Source: Pseudoclavibacter chungangensis (GTDB lineage: Bacteria > Actinomycetota > Actinomycetes > Actinomycetales > Microbacteriaceae). From it: 64,000 nt of DNA. The notes under the pieces are model-generated. The model saw nothing but the letters and a program-made list of their open reading frames with translations, made no database searches and was not told the origin of the DNA. Positions within the stretch are counted from its first letter, which is position 1; each line of letters begins with the position of its first letter. The DNA lies in assembly GCF_013410545.1 (NCBI RefSeq), contig NZ_JACCFV010000001.1:3162001-3226000 (forward strand). Reading direction: 5' to 3'. Positions 1 through 8,500 of this stretch are shown piece by piece. A program made the position numbers and the translations under genes.

Positions 1-1
1 C

Positions 2-2050
2 GTCGGAGCATGGGCACCCATCACGAGCGCCTACAAGGGGCCCGGCGATGCCGAGTTCATTGCACTCATGGAGCCCGTGGGCTCGTCGTCGACAGACGTC
101 GGGGAGCGTATGTCGACGGTCACGGGCGCCCTCAAGAACCTGAAGGTCACCGCGGACGAGACCAAGATCCGCATGGACCAGGCCAAGACCGACCTCGCGA
201 CGCTGTCCGCGAGCGTCGATTCATGGGTCTCCCCGCAGGTGTCGACCGGTGCGGGGAGGTTCCGTCCCGCGGGTGGTGGGACGAGACCGCAATACGACCA
301 CTGGTCCGAAGATCCCGTGCTGGGCGATGAGTGCCGACGCATCTACGCGGAGCTCGAGGACTGCGTCGAGAAGATGCAGGAAGCGGAGCGCACGTGCATG
401 ACCACGATCCGCGGCATCAACTGCCTGCCGCCGATCACGAGCATGACCGGCGAGGGACAGAGCTACGAGACCGGCCACTACGGTGTCGACGAGATCCCGA
501 ACGCCGGCGAGATGCCGTGGGGCACCGCCGACCCGGACGACGAGGACTGCATCGAAGCGACCGGCGGCTGGTTCGTCGATGCCGGCGCGGATTTCGCGGG
601 GCTCGCGGGCTTCCACTGGGACGACGACGGCAACTACTACTACGACTTCGGCGAATCCTGGGTCGGTATGGGTTCCCTCATCGGGCGCGACCCCGGGACG
701 GGCATTTTTTCCTGGGGCACTGCCGGCAGCGCCTGGTTGGGAATGGCCAAGGGAATCGTCGCCTGGGACCGCTGGTCGGAGAACCCGGCCGGCGCTGCCG
801 CGGACACCATCATGAACGTCGGCACGATGTTCATCCCCGGCGTGAACATCGCCAAGGGCGTGCAATTGTTCGGGAAGGCCGGCAAGGCGGGCCGCGCCGG
901 ACGCGCCGACGCCGACGTCGACCTCGACTTCAACGCCGGCGTGTTCGACCTCGACACGAACATCGACATCGATCTCGATCTCGATCTCGACCTCGGGAAG
1001 ATCGACACCGACCTCCCGAGCCCGACACCCAGACCCGACACCGACAGGGGCGGCCACGGCTCGGGCGACGGTAACGGCACCGGCGACGGCAACGGCACCG
1101 GCACCGGCGGAAGAGACGGTGACGCCGGAAACAGTGACCGCCCCGACGGCGACGCAACAGACGGTGACACCGGAAACAGTGACCGCCCCGACGGCGACGG
1201 CCCCCCGAAGACCGACGCAGACAACGGCGGCACCACCGACACCAGTGGCACGGACTCGGGATCGACTGACCCGACAGACGGTTCGAACAACAAGGACCCG
1301 AAGGCCGTCGACAAGACACCGAACAGCGACGTCCAGGTCACCAGCACGCAGGCATTCGCCGACGCCGTGCGTGACCGCACGGCGGCTGCCGCCGCTCACA
1401 CCGAGGCGCTAAGTGAGCTCAAGGACAGGGTGTCAGACCTCGCGGATGATGGCATCACTCTCGGGAAGGGCGACCTCAACAAGAGCGAGATTGAAGACAC
1501 AATAAGACGGCTCAGCAGAGACGCTGTTTCGGACCCGAGCCTCACCCCTGAACAGCTCGCTTCCCGACTCCAGGAACTCGAAGACCTCAAGGCTGCCGCC
1601 TGGCAGGAACGCGGCACGAACGACGACTTGGTCAGTGCATCCGAGGCGATGGGCGATCAGGCCGCACGGGACGCCATCACGTCTCAAGACGCAACCGTTA
1701 TCATCGACGGTGCGGGGGCGCCGAGTGGCCGCTTCGACCAAGTCGGCCTCTCGAATGACGGTCAGACCTTGATCGTGGTTGAGGCAAAGGGCGGCACTGC
1801 AAGCCTCGGCGACGGCATAAAACTTCCTGACGGGAGCTATGCGGCGCAGGGATCCACGACCTACTTCGGCGAGATATTCAAGAAAGATCCAGCACTGCAA
1901 GACTACCTGAGCAAGAACACCGACATCGCCGAAGGCCTCGCCAACGGGTCGATCCAGATCACGTACCAACTCGTGAAGGCAACCCCGACCGGCAAAGTCA
2001 ATATCAGCGACCTCAATTTGGACCTCGATCAACTCGATCTCGGGCTTTGA
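2..2050 (+). CDS. Polymorphic toxin, C-terminal part, T7SS-associated (5' end outside window)
   Basis: The frame is open to the left edge, so the true start lies upstream; 682 residues are visible. The first ~75 are helical (GAWAPITSAY, then LMEPVGSS), as in actinobacterial type VII secretion substrates. A D/L-rich stretch at about 905-1015 (repeated DLDLD) and a Gly/Asp/Asn-rich linker at 1040-1270 follow; the linker holds a 45-bp direct repeat (1118-1162, 1163-1207; 15 residues each). The C-terminal ~140 residues carry FDQV, then IVVEAKGG (about 1733-1800), the D...E-x-K pattern of PD-(D/E)XK nuclease toxins. The tip has lower GC and more AT-rich codons than the body, typical of exchangeable toxin tips. 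Secretion by the neighbouring T7SS and nuclease activity are inferred. The protein ends NLDLDQLDLGL, echoing the central repeat. Confidence 0.7.
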   Translation, partial: VGAWAPITSAYKGPGDAEFIALMEPVGSSSTDVGERMSTVTGALKNLKVTADETKIRMDQAKTDLATLSASVDSWVSPQVSTGAGRFRPAGGGTRPQYDHWSEDPVLGDECRRIYAELEDCVEKMQEAERTCMTTIRGINCLPPITSMTGEGQSYETGHYGVDEIPNAGEMPWGTADPDDEDCIEATGGWFVDAGADFAGLAGFHWDDDGNYYYDFGESWVGMGSLIGRDPGTGIFSWGTAGSAWLGMAKGIVAWDRWSENPAGAAADTIMNVGTMFIPGVNIAKGVQLFGKAGKAGRAGRADADVDLDFNAGVFDLDTNIDIDLDLDLDLGKIDTDLPSPTPRPDTDRGGHGSGDGNGTGDGNGTGTGGRDGDAGNSDRPDGDATDGDTGNSDRPDGDGPPKTDADNGGTTDTSGTDSGSTDPTDGSNNKDPKAVDKTPNSDVQVTSTQAFADAVRDRTAAAAAHTEALSELKDRVSDLADDGITLGKGDLNKSEIEDTIRRLSRDAVSDPSLTPEQLASRLQELEDLKAAAWQERGTNDDLVSASEAMGDQAARDAITSQDATVIIDGAGAPSGRFDQVGLSNDGQTLIVVEAKGGTASLGDGIKLPDGSYAAQGSTTYFGEIFKKDPALQDYLSKNTDIAEGLANGSIQITYQLVKATPTGKVNISDLNLDLDQLDLGL

Positions 2051-2071
2051 GAGAAAGTGTAGAATTCACCC

Positions 2072-2563
2072 ATGAACGCACCATCAGTCGCCACCGAAGA
2101 GAACCTTCAAAGAACCTGCGCCGCATTCCAGTCGATCTCCTGGCCACTCTCGCGAGAAGAACTTCTCGCGATCACGACCTCACTCGACTGGACCATTGTC
2201 CACGACCTCGACCGCGTTATTTATTTCATCTCCAATCTCTCCAGGTCATCGCTTCCAAACGCAAAAGCATCACTGTCTGAAAACAATGTCTTGGAGCTCA
2301 CGCTCGATATCAGTGACGAGACGACCGAGAAGCGAGAACTCACCGCACAGCTCAAAACGCTCAAGCAATCACTCACCAGTATCCTCGGGACGCCGGACGG
2401 CTTCGACGTCGGCAGCTACTGGGAACTCGACAACGGCGGGCGATTCAAGCTTCTGAAGCTCAGTTCAGTTATTGTCCTGTCGATCCTCCAACCGGCCTAC
2501 GCGGACATCGAGCGCGGCGAGGAACGTCACGGCATCAGCCCCGACCGCGACCCGCTCGCCTAG
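2072..2563 (+). CDS. Putative immunity protein, DUF6301-like
   Basis: A 163-residue cytoplasmic protein that starts 22 bases after the toxin stop, the usual place for a cognate immunity gene. It has the layout I associate with DUF6301 proteins of actinobacterial toxin loci: an N-terminal SWPLSREELL...LDW segment, a central strand-rich part, then LGTPDG..YWEL and a C-terminal strand pair ending ILQPAYADIE. There is no signal peptide or membrane segment. GC content is lower than in the secretion genes and matches the toxin tip, suggesting the two travelled together. Neutralising the upstream nuclease tip is an inference from position; the family assignment is from memory and moderate. Confidence 0.6.
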   Translation: MNAPSVATEENLQRTCAAFQSISWPLSREELLAITTSLDWTIVHDLDRVIYFISNLSRSSLPNAKASLSENNVLELTLDISDETTEKRELTAQLKTLKQSLTSILGTPDGFDVGSYWELDNGGRFKLLKLSSVIVLSILQPAYADIERGEERHGISPDRDPLA

Positions 2564-2670
2564 CTCAACTCATTGGCATCCGCCACACTGCGGGCGCCAT
2601 TCATGAAGATCGAAACCCACATGAGTATTAACGACGATATCCCATGGTCCGATAAGGTGATCGCGCACTG

Positions 2671-3776
2671 GGCGATGTCAAGGCGTGGAAGCAACATGGG
2701 GCTCGCCGGCCAGTAGTCGAGCGAATGCTTCGGTCGGTGTCAGGAAGCCGAGCCGGCGGCGGGGCCGGTTGTTGATCTCCTCGGCGATCGTGGTCAGGTA
2801 GGGCTGGTGGTCGGGTATCGCCGTGCCTTTGGGCAGGTACTCGCGGTAGAGCCGGTTGGTGTTCTCGTTGCTGGGTCGCTGCCAGGGCGAGTGGGGGTCG
2901 GCGAAGTAGACCGGCATGTTCGTGGCCAAGGTGACCTTCGCGTGGTGGGCCATCTCGCTGCCCTGGTCCCACGCGAGTGACGCCTTCATCATCTGGGGCA
3001 GCTCGTTGAAATACTCGATGACCGCGTCCGCGGTGCCCTCGGCGTGCTTGGAGGGCAGAGCCAGCAGCCCGGTGAAACCACTCATCCGCTCCACCAGTGT
3101 CGCCGCGCAGGAGGCACCGTTCTTCCCGATGATCAGGTCCCCCTCCCAGTGGCCTGGCACCCGGCGCTCGGCGGCGTCCTCGCCCCGTTCTGAGAGCGGG
3201 ACCATCCCGATGATCGGCCCGCCCCGGGACCGGCCCGTAGTGCGGGGCCTGCGCTTGGTGCGCTTGGACTGCAGAAAGATCCCGCGCCGGGCCAGTTCCC
3301 CGCGCGGGATCGCGTAGATGTACTGGTAGATCGCTTCACCAGAGACGGTGCGGCCCTGCGCATCAGGAGAGTTCGCCATACGGCCAACAGTCGGGTCTGT
3401 TGCCTCCAGGCGCAAGCGGCCCGCGATCTCGTTCGGCGTCCACGATGCGGCTAGGTCAGCATTCACCCGCGCCTGCAGCACCGGATCCGCCGCGACCTTC
3501 CGCTGCTGCGGACGGGCCCGGCGACGCTGCGCGGCCACGTCTGCGGTCACGGCCTGGTAGCCGCGGGTCTTCGTCGCGTTCCGACGCAGCTCCCTGGAGA
3601 CCACTGACGGGCAACGCCCCAGGTGACGGGCAATCTTCCGCACACCCCAACCCGCCTTCGACGCCGTGGAGATCTCCGACCTGTCACTGAACGACAACCC
3701 CACCCGCGACATCCACACACTCCATCGATCAGACCCCCGCCGAACAGGAGTGTTGCTTCGACGCTATGACACCACC
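2671..3776 (-). mobile_element. Complete IS30-family insertion sequence, 1106 bp
   Basis: Imperfect 26-bp terminal inverted repeats lie at 2671-2696 and 3751-3776 (21 of 26 matching, both ending GAAGCAACA inward). The element is flanked by a 3-bp direct repeat CTG (2668-2670 and 3777-3779), in the size range usual for IS30 duplications. The uninterrupted paralogue carries a single CTG at the equivalent position, so the insertion point is fixed to the base. It holds one transposase gene on the minus strand whose stop codon lies inside the left inverted repeat. Confidence 0.9.
2678..3718 (-). CDS. IS30-family transposase
   Basis: 346 residues, full length for the family. An N-terminal helix-turn-helix (KAGWGVRKIARHLGRCPSVVSREL) would bind the element ends. 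The DDE catalytic core is intact: first Asp in GHWEGDLIIG, second Asp in LAWDQGSEMA, and Glu in PSNENTNRLYREYLPKG with the usual spacing. The start is GTG at 3718 (an ATG at 3712 is equally possible). No frameshift or internal stop is present, so the element may still be mobile. The gene points against the toxin-immunity genes around it. Confidence 0.93.
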   Translation of the reverse strand: MWMSRVGLSFSDRSEISTASKAGWGVRKIARHLGRCPSVVSRELRRNATKTRGYQAVTADVAAQRRRARPQQRKVAADPVLQARVNADLAASWTPNEIAGRLRLEATDPTVGRMANSPDAQGRTVSGEAIYQYIYAIPRGELARRGIFLQSKRTKRRPRTTGRSRGGPIIGMVPLSERGEDAAERRVPGHWEGDLIIGKNGASCAATLVERMSGFTGLLALPSKHAEGTADAVIEYFNELPQMMKASLAWDQGSEMAHHAKVTLATNMPVYFADPHSPWQRPSNENTNRLYREYLPKGTAIPDHQPYLTTIAEEINNRPRRRLGFLTPTEAFARLLAGEPHVASTP

Positions 3777-4562
3777 CTGTTTCTGGACCCGATCTCACGA
3801 GCCGGTCGCCGAGATCGCCGCGTCGGTCCGCACCGTCCTCGACACGGTCCAGCACGGCCTGAAGACGTCGGCATGGCGGGCGGTTCTCAACGACCGTTGG
3901 CACGACGTCCCACGCGATCTCGAACCCTTGGTGCGAGAGAAGGTAGTCGAGAACGACGCAGGTGTGAAGAATCCGAATCTCGGCTATTCGGGTTCCTTCA
4001 TCGCGAAGGCTGATGGCATTAAAGTCACCGTAGGGTATTCTGCCGGCAGCATATCAGTCGGCCGACGCCTTCCGAGACACACGTGCAATATCATCCTCCA
4101 GACCATCGGTGCAGGTATACGTCGACTCGTGTCTCACGACGGTGACGTGCTCGTCGAAGCATGCGTCAACGCGTGGAACCCCGACGTGGCGTTTCTCACC
4201 TCCCCCGGCCTTAACCGGATCACAAACCGTCAAGAATGGCAAGTCCCGGACGGTTACCGGCTCTGGCTCCGCGATGACGTCGCGCGCATCAGGGATGTCC
4301 CGAGCGGCCTGAGCGCGTCGCCGCTCGGTGACGGGACGCTCGTTCGCGTTCCCGACTCCTACGAACCGGACCGCGTCGTCGCGGTGATGGCGAAACTCCG
4401 AGAACTCAACGACCTCGACATGATCCCGCACTGACCGCCCGTGGCACAACCGAACACGGTTTAGGCAGAGCCCGACACCACCCCAGGAGGTTGCCGGACG
4501 GTTAGAATCTCGCGGACGGCATACCTGAGCCTTGACTGGGACTCGGAGGAAGGGAGAGGTTC

Positions 4563-5285
4563 GTGCACTTCGAATATGATCCCAGCATCGATGACGACAT
4601 TCCGTGGTCCGATAAGGTGATCGCCCACTGTTTCTGGACGCGGTCTCGCGAGCCGGTCATCGAGATCGCCGCGTCGGTCCGCACCGTCCTCGATATGGTC
4701 CAGCTCGGCCTGCAAACGTCGGCATGGCGGGCGGTTCTCGACGACCGTTGGCACGATGTCCCACGCGATCTCGAACCACTGATCGAAAAGAAGGTAGTCG
4801 AGGACGACAACGGCGAGAAGGACCCAGAACTCGGCTATTCGGGTTCCTTCATCGCGAAGGCCGATGGCATTAAAGTCACCGTACGGTATTCAGCCGGCAG
4901 TATAGCAGCCGATCAGCGCGTTCCGACGCACAAGTGCAATATCATCCTCCAGACCATCGGCGCAGGAATACGTCGACTCGTGTCTCACGACGGTGACGTA
5001 CTCGTCGAAGCATGCGTCAAAGGTTGGAACCCCGACATGGCGTTTCTCACCTCGCCTGGCCTTACTAGAACCACAAGCCGCCGAAACTGGCAAGTCCCGG
5101 ACGGTTACCGGCTCTGGCTCCGCAATGACGTCGCGCGCATCAGGGATGTGCCGAGCGGCCTGAGCGCGTCGCCACTCGGTGACGGGACGCTCGTTCGCGT
5201 CCCCGACTCCTACGAACCGGACCGCGTCGTCGCGGTGATGGCAAAACTCCGAGAGCTCAACGACCTCGACACCATCCCGCACTGA
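4563..5285 (+). CDS. Imm52-like immunity protein, intact paralogue
   Basis: 240 residues, GTG start at 4563 behind a purine-rich GGAGGAAGGGAGAGG. It is the intact tandem copy of the gene split by the insertion sequence; the two are near-identical along most of their length (for example IRRLVSHDGDVLVEAC and SPLGDGTLVRVPDSYE), and the sequence after each stop is also conserved (AACCG/CGGTT mini-hairpin). Imm52-like features are an N-terminal helical part with W residues, GYSGSFIAKADG, a hydrophobic central strand and a C-terminal GTLVRVPDS strand. It is soluble with no signal peptide. A role in protection against a T7SS-delivered toxin is inferred from position. Because its sister is disrupted, this is probably the working copy. 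Confidence 0.6.
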   Translation: MHFEYDPSIDDDIPWSDKVIAHCFWTRSREPVIEIAASVRTVLDMVQLGLQTSAWRAVLDDRWHDVPRDLEPLIEKKVVEDDNGEKDPELGYSGSFIAKADGIKVTVRYSAGSIAADQRVPTHKCNIILQTIGAGIRRLVSHDGDVLVEACVKGWNPDMAFLTSPGLTRTTSRRNWQVPDGYRLWLRNDVARIRDVPSGLSASPLGDGTLVRVPDSYEPDRVVAVMAKLRELNDLDTIPH

Positions 5286-5564
5286 CCGCCCGCGGCGCAA
5301 CCGAACTCGGTTCATCCAGAGTCCGATGCCCCCCAAAAAACCGGAGACACCCTCGCCCCGCGCGACGATCGCGCACCTGCCGTCCCCCCTGCGGGCGTGG
5401 GCCGACTCCGCGCCCGGCCGGCACCCGTCACTCATTCCGGCCGACGGCCGACGGCCGACCAGAAGGCGACCCCGAGGCAGCGAATGTGCGACCATCGAAC
5501 AGTACGCGCGGCCGAACGGGGCGGCCCGCATGCGAGGCATGGACCAGAACGCGGAGGGAGAGCG

Positions 5565-6644
5565 ATGACCGAGCCGCGCACCACCTACCCACATCCACTG
5601 CTCGACGCGCGCGACCCCCGCAAGGGCATTCTCGTCACCCGATCGGTCGCGCCGAGTGTCCACCTCAGCGCGGGACGCGCCGACTTCCTCGTCACCGCAG
5701 AGCGCGCCGATCGCCGCGTCGTGCTCGTCACCGGCGCCGAAACCGTCCTCAGCGACCACCTCGTCTCCCTCATGCGCCACACCTCCGCGAGCTGGGGCGT
5801 CATCGACGCCCACGGCGACGCACGCGACGGGTTCACCGGGCTCCCGCTGCGCATCCCCGAGCAGGCCCCCCTCGTCGACATGCTTCCGAGCACCACCAGA
5901 CCCCACCCGGACCACCTGCGCATCGACCCGGAACAATCACTGCGCGTGACGGTCATCGTCTCCAGACGCCACCGCGCCTCCGCCGAAACGCTGCTCGGCG
6001 GCGACGCCGAACGACTCGGCACACGGATCGCCGGAGCACCACCCGCCGGGTGGGGACTCCACGAACCAGCGGGCCTACCCTGGGACCGCGAACTGCTCAC
6101 CACCTTCGCACGCAACGCCGGCGGCGGACGTGTCATCATCACGAGCCCGTTCGAGGCCCGCCGCTCCACCGGCTCCATCACCGCCCGTCGCACCCGGCAC
6201 GGGGTCGAGGAGATCACGCAACTCACCGTCGAACTCGGCCTCGAACGCGCGCCGTACGCGTACACCCGCCTGCGCGAGGCGATCAAGGCACTCGAATCGC
6301 TCGACACCGGGGTGCCCCTGTTCGCCGCGGCCTTCGCCGACCACGGCCGCGCCGACCTCATGCGCGACGCCCGAGCCCACGTGCCGGGATGGCCCGCGGG
6401 CATCCTCATCGGGGCGCCCGCGACGCGCGCCCTCGGCATCGACGCGCGCGCCGTCGCCAAGGCATACCAGGGCACCGTTCTCGGCGGGCGTCGCACCCCC
6501 TCACTACTCCTCGACGTCAGCGACACCCGCGGTGCCGACGCCTGGACCCGCCTACGAGGCCTCATCGACGACCTCGGCCACGACCGCATCTCCAACGCCA
6601 ACCCCGAACTCGCCCGCCGCCTCTTCCCCGAGGGAAACGCATGA
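5565..6644 (+). CDS. DUF6177-like protein, first gene of the T7SS operon in this window
   Basis: 359 residues with a strong GGAGGGAGAG ribosome site before ATG 5565; the frame is open further upstream but no other start has a comparable site. No signal peptide or membrane segment. It resembles the DUF6177 proteins encoded next to eccD/eccC in actinobacteria: N-terminal MTEPRTTYPHPLL, a long alpha/beta body with VRVTVIVSRRHRASAETLLGG, then GGRVIITSPFEARRSTGSITARRTR and TPSLLLDVSDTRGADAW near the end. Function is unknown. Its stop opens the 17-bp start-codon repeat that leads to the next gene. The 279-bp gap before it (5286-5564) contains a CGGCCGA triplet repeat near 5439 and no obvious gene. 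Confidence 0.7.
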   Translation: MTEPRTTYPHPLLDARDPRKGILVTRSVAPSVHLSAGRADFLVTAERADRRVVLVTGAETVLSDHLVSLMRHTSASWGVIDAHGDARDGFTGLPLRIPEQAPLVDMLPSTTRPHPDHLRIDPEQSLRVTVIVSRRHRASAETLLGGDAERLGTRIAGAPPAGWGLHEPAGLPWDRELLTTFARNAGGGRVIITSPFEARRSTGSITARRTRHGVEEITQLTVELGLERAPYAYTRLREAIKALESLDTGVPLFAAAFADHGRADLMRDARAHVPGWPAGILIGAPATRALGIDARAVAKAYQGTVLGGRRTPSLLLDVSDTRGADAWTRLRGLIDDLGHDRISNANPELARRLFPEGNA

Positions 6645-6691
6645 CCCAGGCCAACGCATGAGTGAGGCCAACGCATGAGGGACCGCGACGG
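6641..6691 (+). repeat. 17-bp start-codon cassette repeated in tandem, with two six-codon ORFs
   Basis: ATG triplets occur at 6641, 6658 and 6675, exactly 17 bp apart, each in the context AACGC-ATGA. This creates two overlapping mini-ORFs, MTQANA (6641-6661) and MSEANA (6658-6678), joined by ATGA overlaps to the DUF6177-like stop (6644) and to the membrane-protein start (6675). Because 17 is not a multiple of 3, each unit shifts frame. Confidence 0.75.
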
Positions 6692-7184
6692 CCTCCTGCT
6701 CGAAACCGTCGGCGTCCACCGCCGCCGCCTCGCCGCCGCCCTCGTCTACGGCCCCCCACGCGAACGACGACCCCTCGGTGACAACGTCCGACGCTTCATC
6801 GGCAGCGTCGTGTGCGCCGCCGTGGTGTGCGCCGTCTGCGTCGGCGTGTCCTTCGTCTCCAGCATCCTCACCCAGCAGGCACTCGAGAAGGCCCAGCAGG
6901 AACAGCAGCTCCAGGAACAGCAACAGCAGTTCGACCAGCAGCAACAACAGCTCCAGGATCAACAACAACAACCGGACCCCGATCCTGCTGCGCCGGCCGA
7001 CCCCGCCCAGCCCGCCCCGGACGAGCAGCCCGATCCGGACACCGGCCCGGCGCCCGAACCGGCCCCCGAGGACACTCCGAGCGCCGCGGGACGCCACCTC
7101 GCATCTGCCGCCGCCCCCACGCACGCCGCCACCCTCACCGCCGCCCCCACACCCGAACCGAACCGACAGCGGACCGCCGCATGA
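6675..7184 (+). CDS. Single-pass membrane protein with Gln-rich coiled coil, T7SS accessory
   Basis: 169 residues. Layout: short basic cytoplasmic N-terminus with RRRPLGDNVRR, one transmembrane helix (about 41-64, FIGSVVCAAVVCAVCVGVSF), a glutamine-rich heptad stretch (about 70-100), then a Pro/Asp/Ala-rich tail to the end. The topology resembles the N-terminal anchor of EccB, but no EccB core domain is present, so it is not EccB. It is inserted between the DUF6177-like gene and eccD, overlapping eccD by ATGA. Membrane position suggests it joins or stabilises the secretion complex; that is inference. I do not recognise a named family. Confidence 0.7.
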   Translation: MRDRDGLLLETVGVHRRRLAAALVYGPPRERRPLGDNVRRFIGSVVCAAVVCAVCVGVSFVSSILTQQALEKAQQEQQLQEQQQQFDQQQQQLQDQQQQPDPDPAAPADPAQPAPDEQPDPDTGPAPEPAPEDTPSAAGRHLASAAAPTHAATLTAAPTPEPNRQRTAA

Positions 7185-8500
7185 GCGCCTTCACCCGCCT
7201 GACCCTCGTCGGGTCCACGAAACGCGCCGACCTGGTCGTCCCGGGCGACGAACCGATCGCCAACCTGCTTCCCGAACTCCTCCGCCTCGTCGACGAGGAC
7301 CACAGCTACGACGGCTCCCCGCTCGCGCTCGTCCGACGCACGGGCGAACAGCTCGACCTCGAGGCCACCGCCGACGAATCGGAACTCCCCGACGGCGACG
7401 TGCTACGCATCGTGCGCGCCGATGCCGCACCACCGCCACCCGAGGTCGCCGACGTCACCGACGTCGTCGCGGACGCCCTGGTCGCGCGCCGCGACCGATG
7501 GTCCGCCGTCCCTCGCCGCGCGCTCGGCTTCGTGATCGTCACGATCGCCACGCTCGTCCTCGTCCACGGCCTCCGCCCCGCGATCCCCACGGGCACCGAG
7601 ATCGCCGTGCTGCTCGGCGGCATCGGCCTCACCGCGCTGGCCGCGCTCGTCGCCGGCCGCCGCGGCCGGAACTGGGCCCGCGAAGCCGCGACCGCACTCG
7701 GACTCGGACTCGCCTGGCCCGCAGCCACCGAACTCGCCCCGCTGCTGCCCGGGCACGTCCCCGAGGCGACGGCCATCGGCGCCACCCTCCTCGCCGCCTG
7801 CTCACTCGGCATCGGCCTCGGCCTCGCTGCCGGACGCCGCCCCGTCTGGTGGGGAGCCGCCACGGCCGCCCTCGCCTGCATCGCCGCGCTCGTCCTGCTC
7901 GCCACCCCGCTGCCTGCCACCGCCGGTGCCGCCCTGCTCGGCATCGCCGCCCTGCTCGGCATCGGGCTGCTTCCCACGCTCGCGCTCAACGCCTCCGGCC
8001 TCGCCGGCCTCGACGACGAAGCCATCGCGGGCGCCCTGCCGTCCCGGGACCGCGTCACCGTTAGCCTCGAGGACGCCTACGCCACCCTCACCTGGGTCGC
8101 CCTCGCCCTCGCCCTGACCGCGGGCAGCTGCGGGACGCTGCTCATCCGCTCCGACAACATCTACGCCGCCGTCCTCGGCATCGCGAGCGCCCTCGTCCTC
8201 GCCCTGCGAACCCGCCAGTTCCCGCTCACCTCGCAACTGCTGCCACTGTGGGCCGCCGCCACCGTCGTCGCCTTCGCGAGCATCTCGTCGCCGCTCGTTC
8301 CCGACTGGGGCCGGGCGCTCATCGTCCTCGGCATCCTGCTGCTCGCGATCCTGCTCACCGGCGTGCGCCCCACCGCCCACGCCCGCGTCCGCTGGCGACG
8401 GGCCGGCAGCGTCCTCGAGTTCCTCGCCGTGCTCGCCACCGTCCCCATGCTGCTCGGCGTGCTCGACGTGTACCCCGCGCTGCTCGCCACGTTCACATGA
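7181..8500 (+). CDS. eccD: Type VII secretion integral membrane protein EccD
   Basis: 439 residues, start ATG 7181 overlapping the previous stop. The first ~85 residues form a ubiquitin-like (YukD-type) domain (FTRLTLVGSTKRADLVVPGDEPIANLLPELL), followed by a linker and about ten to eleven hydrophobic helices from residue ~107 to the end, the classic EccD layout. EccD forms the membrane channel or scaffold of the ESX/T7SS complex together with EccB, EccC and EccE. It is slightly shorter than mycobacterial EccD. EccB, EccE, MycP mycosin and WXG100 genes are not in the window and may lie upstream. It overlaps the next gene by ATGA. Confidence 0.9.
   Translation: MSAFTRLTLVGSTKRADLVVPGDEPIANLLPELLRLVDEDHSYDGSPLALVRRTGEQLDLEATADESELPDGDVLRIVRADAAPPPPEVADVTDVVADALVARRDRWSAVPRRALGFVIVTIATLVLVHGLRPAIPTGTEIAVLLGGIGLTALAALVAGRRGRNWAREAATALGLGLAWPAATELAPLLPGHVPEATAIGATLLAACSLGIGLGLAAGRRPVWWGAATAALACIAALVLLATPLPATAGAALLGIAALLGIGLLPTLALNASGLAGLDDEAIAGALPSRDRVTVSLEDAYATLTWVALALALTAGSCGTLLIRSDNIYAAVLGIASALVLALRTRQFPLTSQLLPLWAAATVVAFASISSPLVPDWGRALIVLGILLLAILLTGVRPTAHARVRWRRAGSVLEFLAVLATVPMLLGVLDVYPALLATFT

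Larger units (their letters stand above)
2603..4434 (+). pseudogene. Imm52-like immunity gene split by an IS30-family element
   Basis: Codons 1-22 (2603-2670, starting MKIETHMS) align residue for residue with the start of the intact paralogue at 4563 (both contain DDIPWSDKVIAH). The frame is then cut by the insertion at 2671-3776 and resumes at 3777 with CFWTRSHEP, running to the stop at 4434. Removing the element plus one copy of the CTG duplication restores a continuous reading frame. The 3' fragment could still be made: an ATG supplied by the right end of the element at 3766 is in frame and gives a 222-residue protein lacking only the first ~22 residues. The fold pattern (GYSGSF, CNIILQ, EACVNAWNPD, GTLVRVPDS) is Imm52-like; that family call is moderate. 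Confidence 0.75.

Noticed and set aside
221..1399. 392-codon minus-strand frame opposite the toxin gene
   Set aside because: Val/Arg/Gly repeats mirror the D/L and Gly/Asp repeats of the toxin on the other strand.
4435..5340. AACCG/CGGTT mini-hairpins after the two Imm52-like genes as terminators
   Set aside because: The stems are only 5 bp and without T-tracts; their conservation is explained by the tandem duplication.
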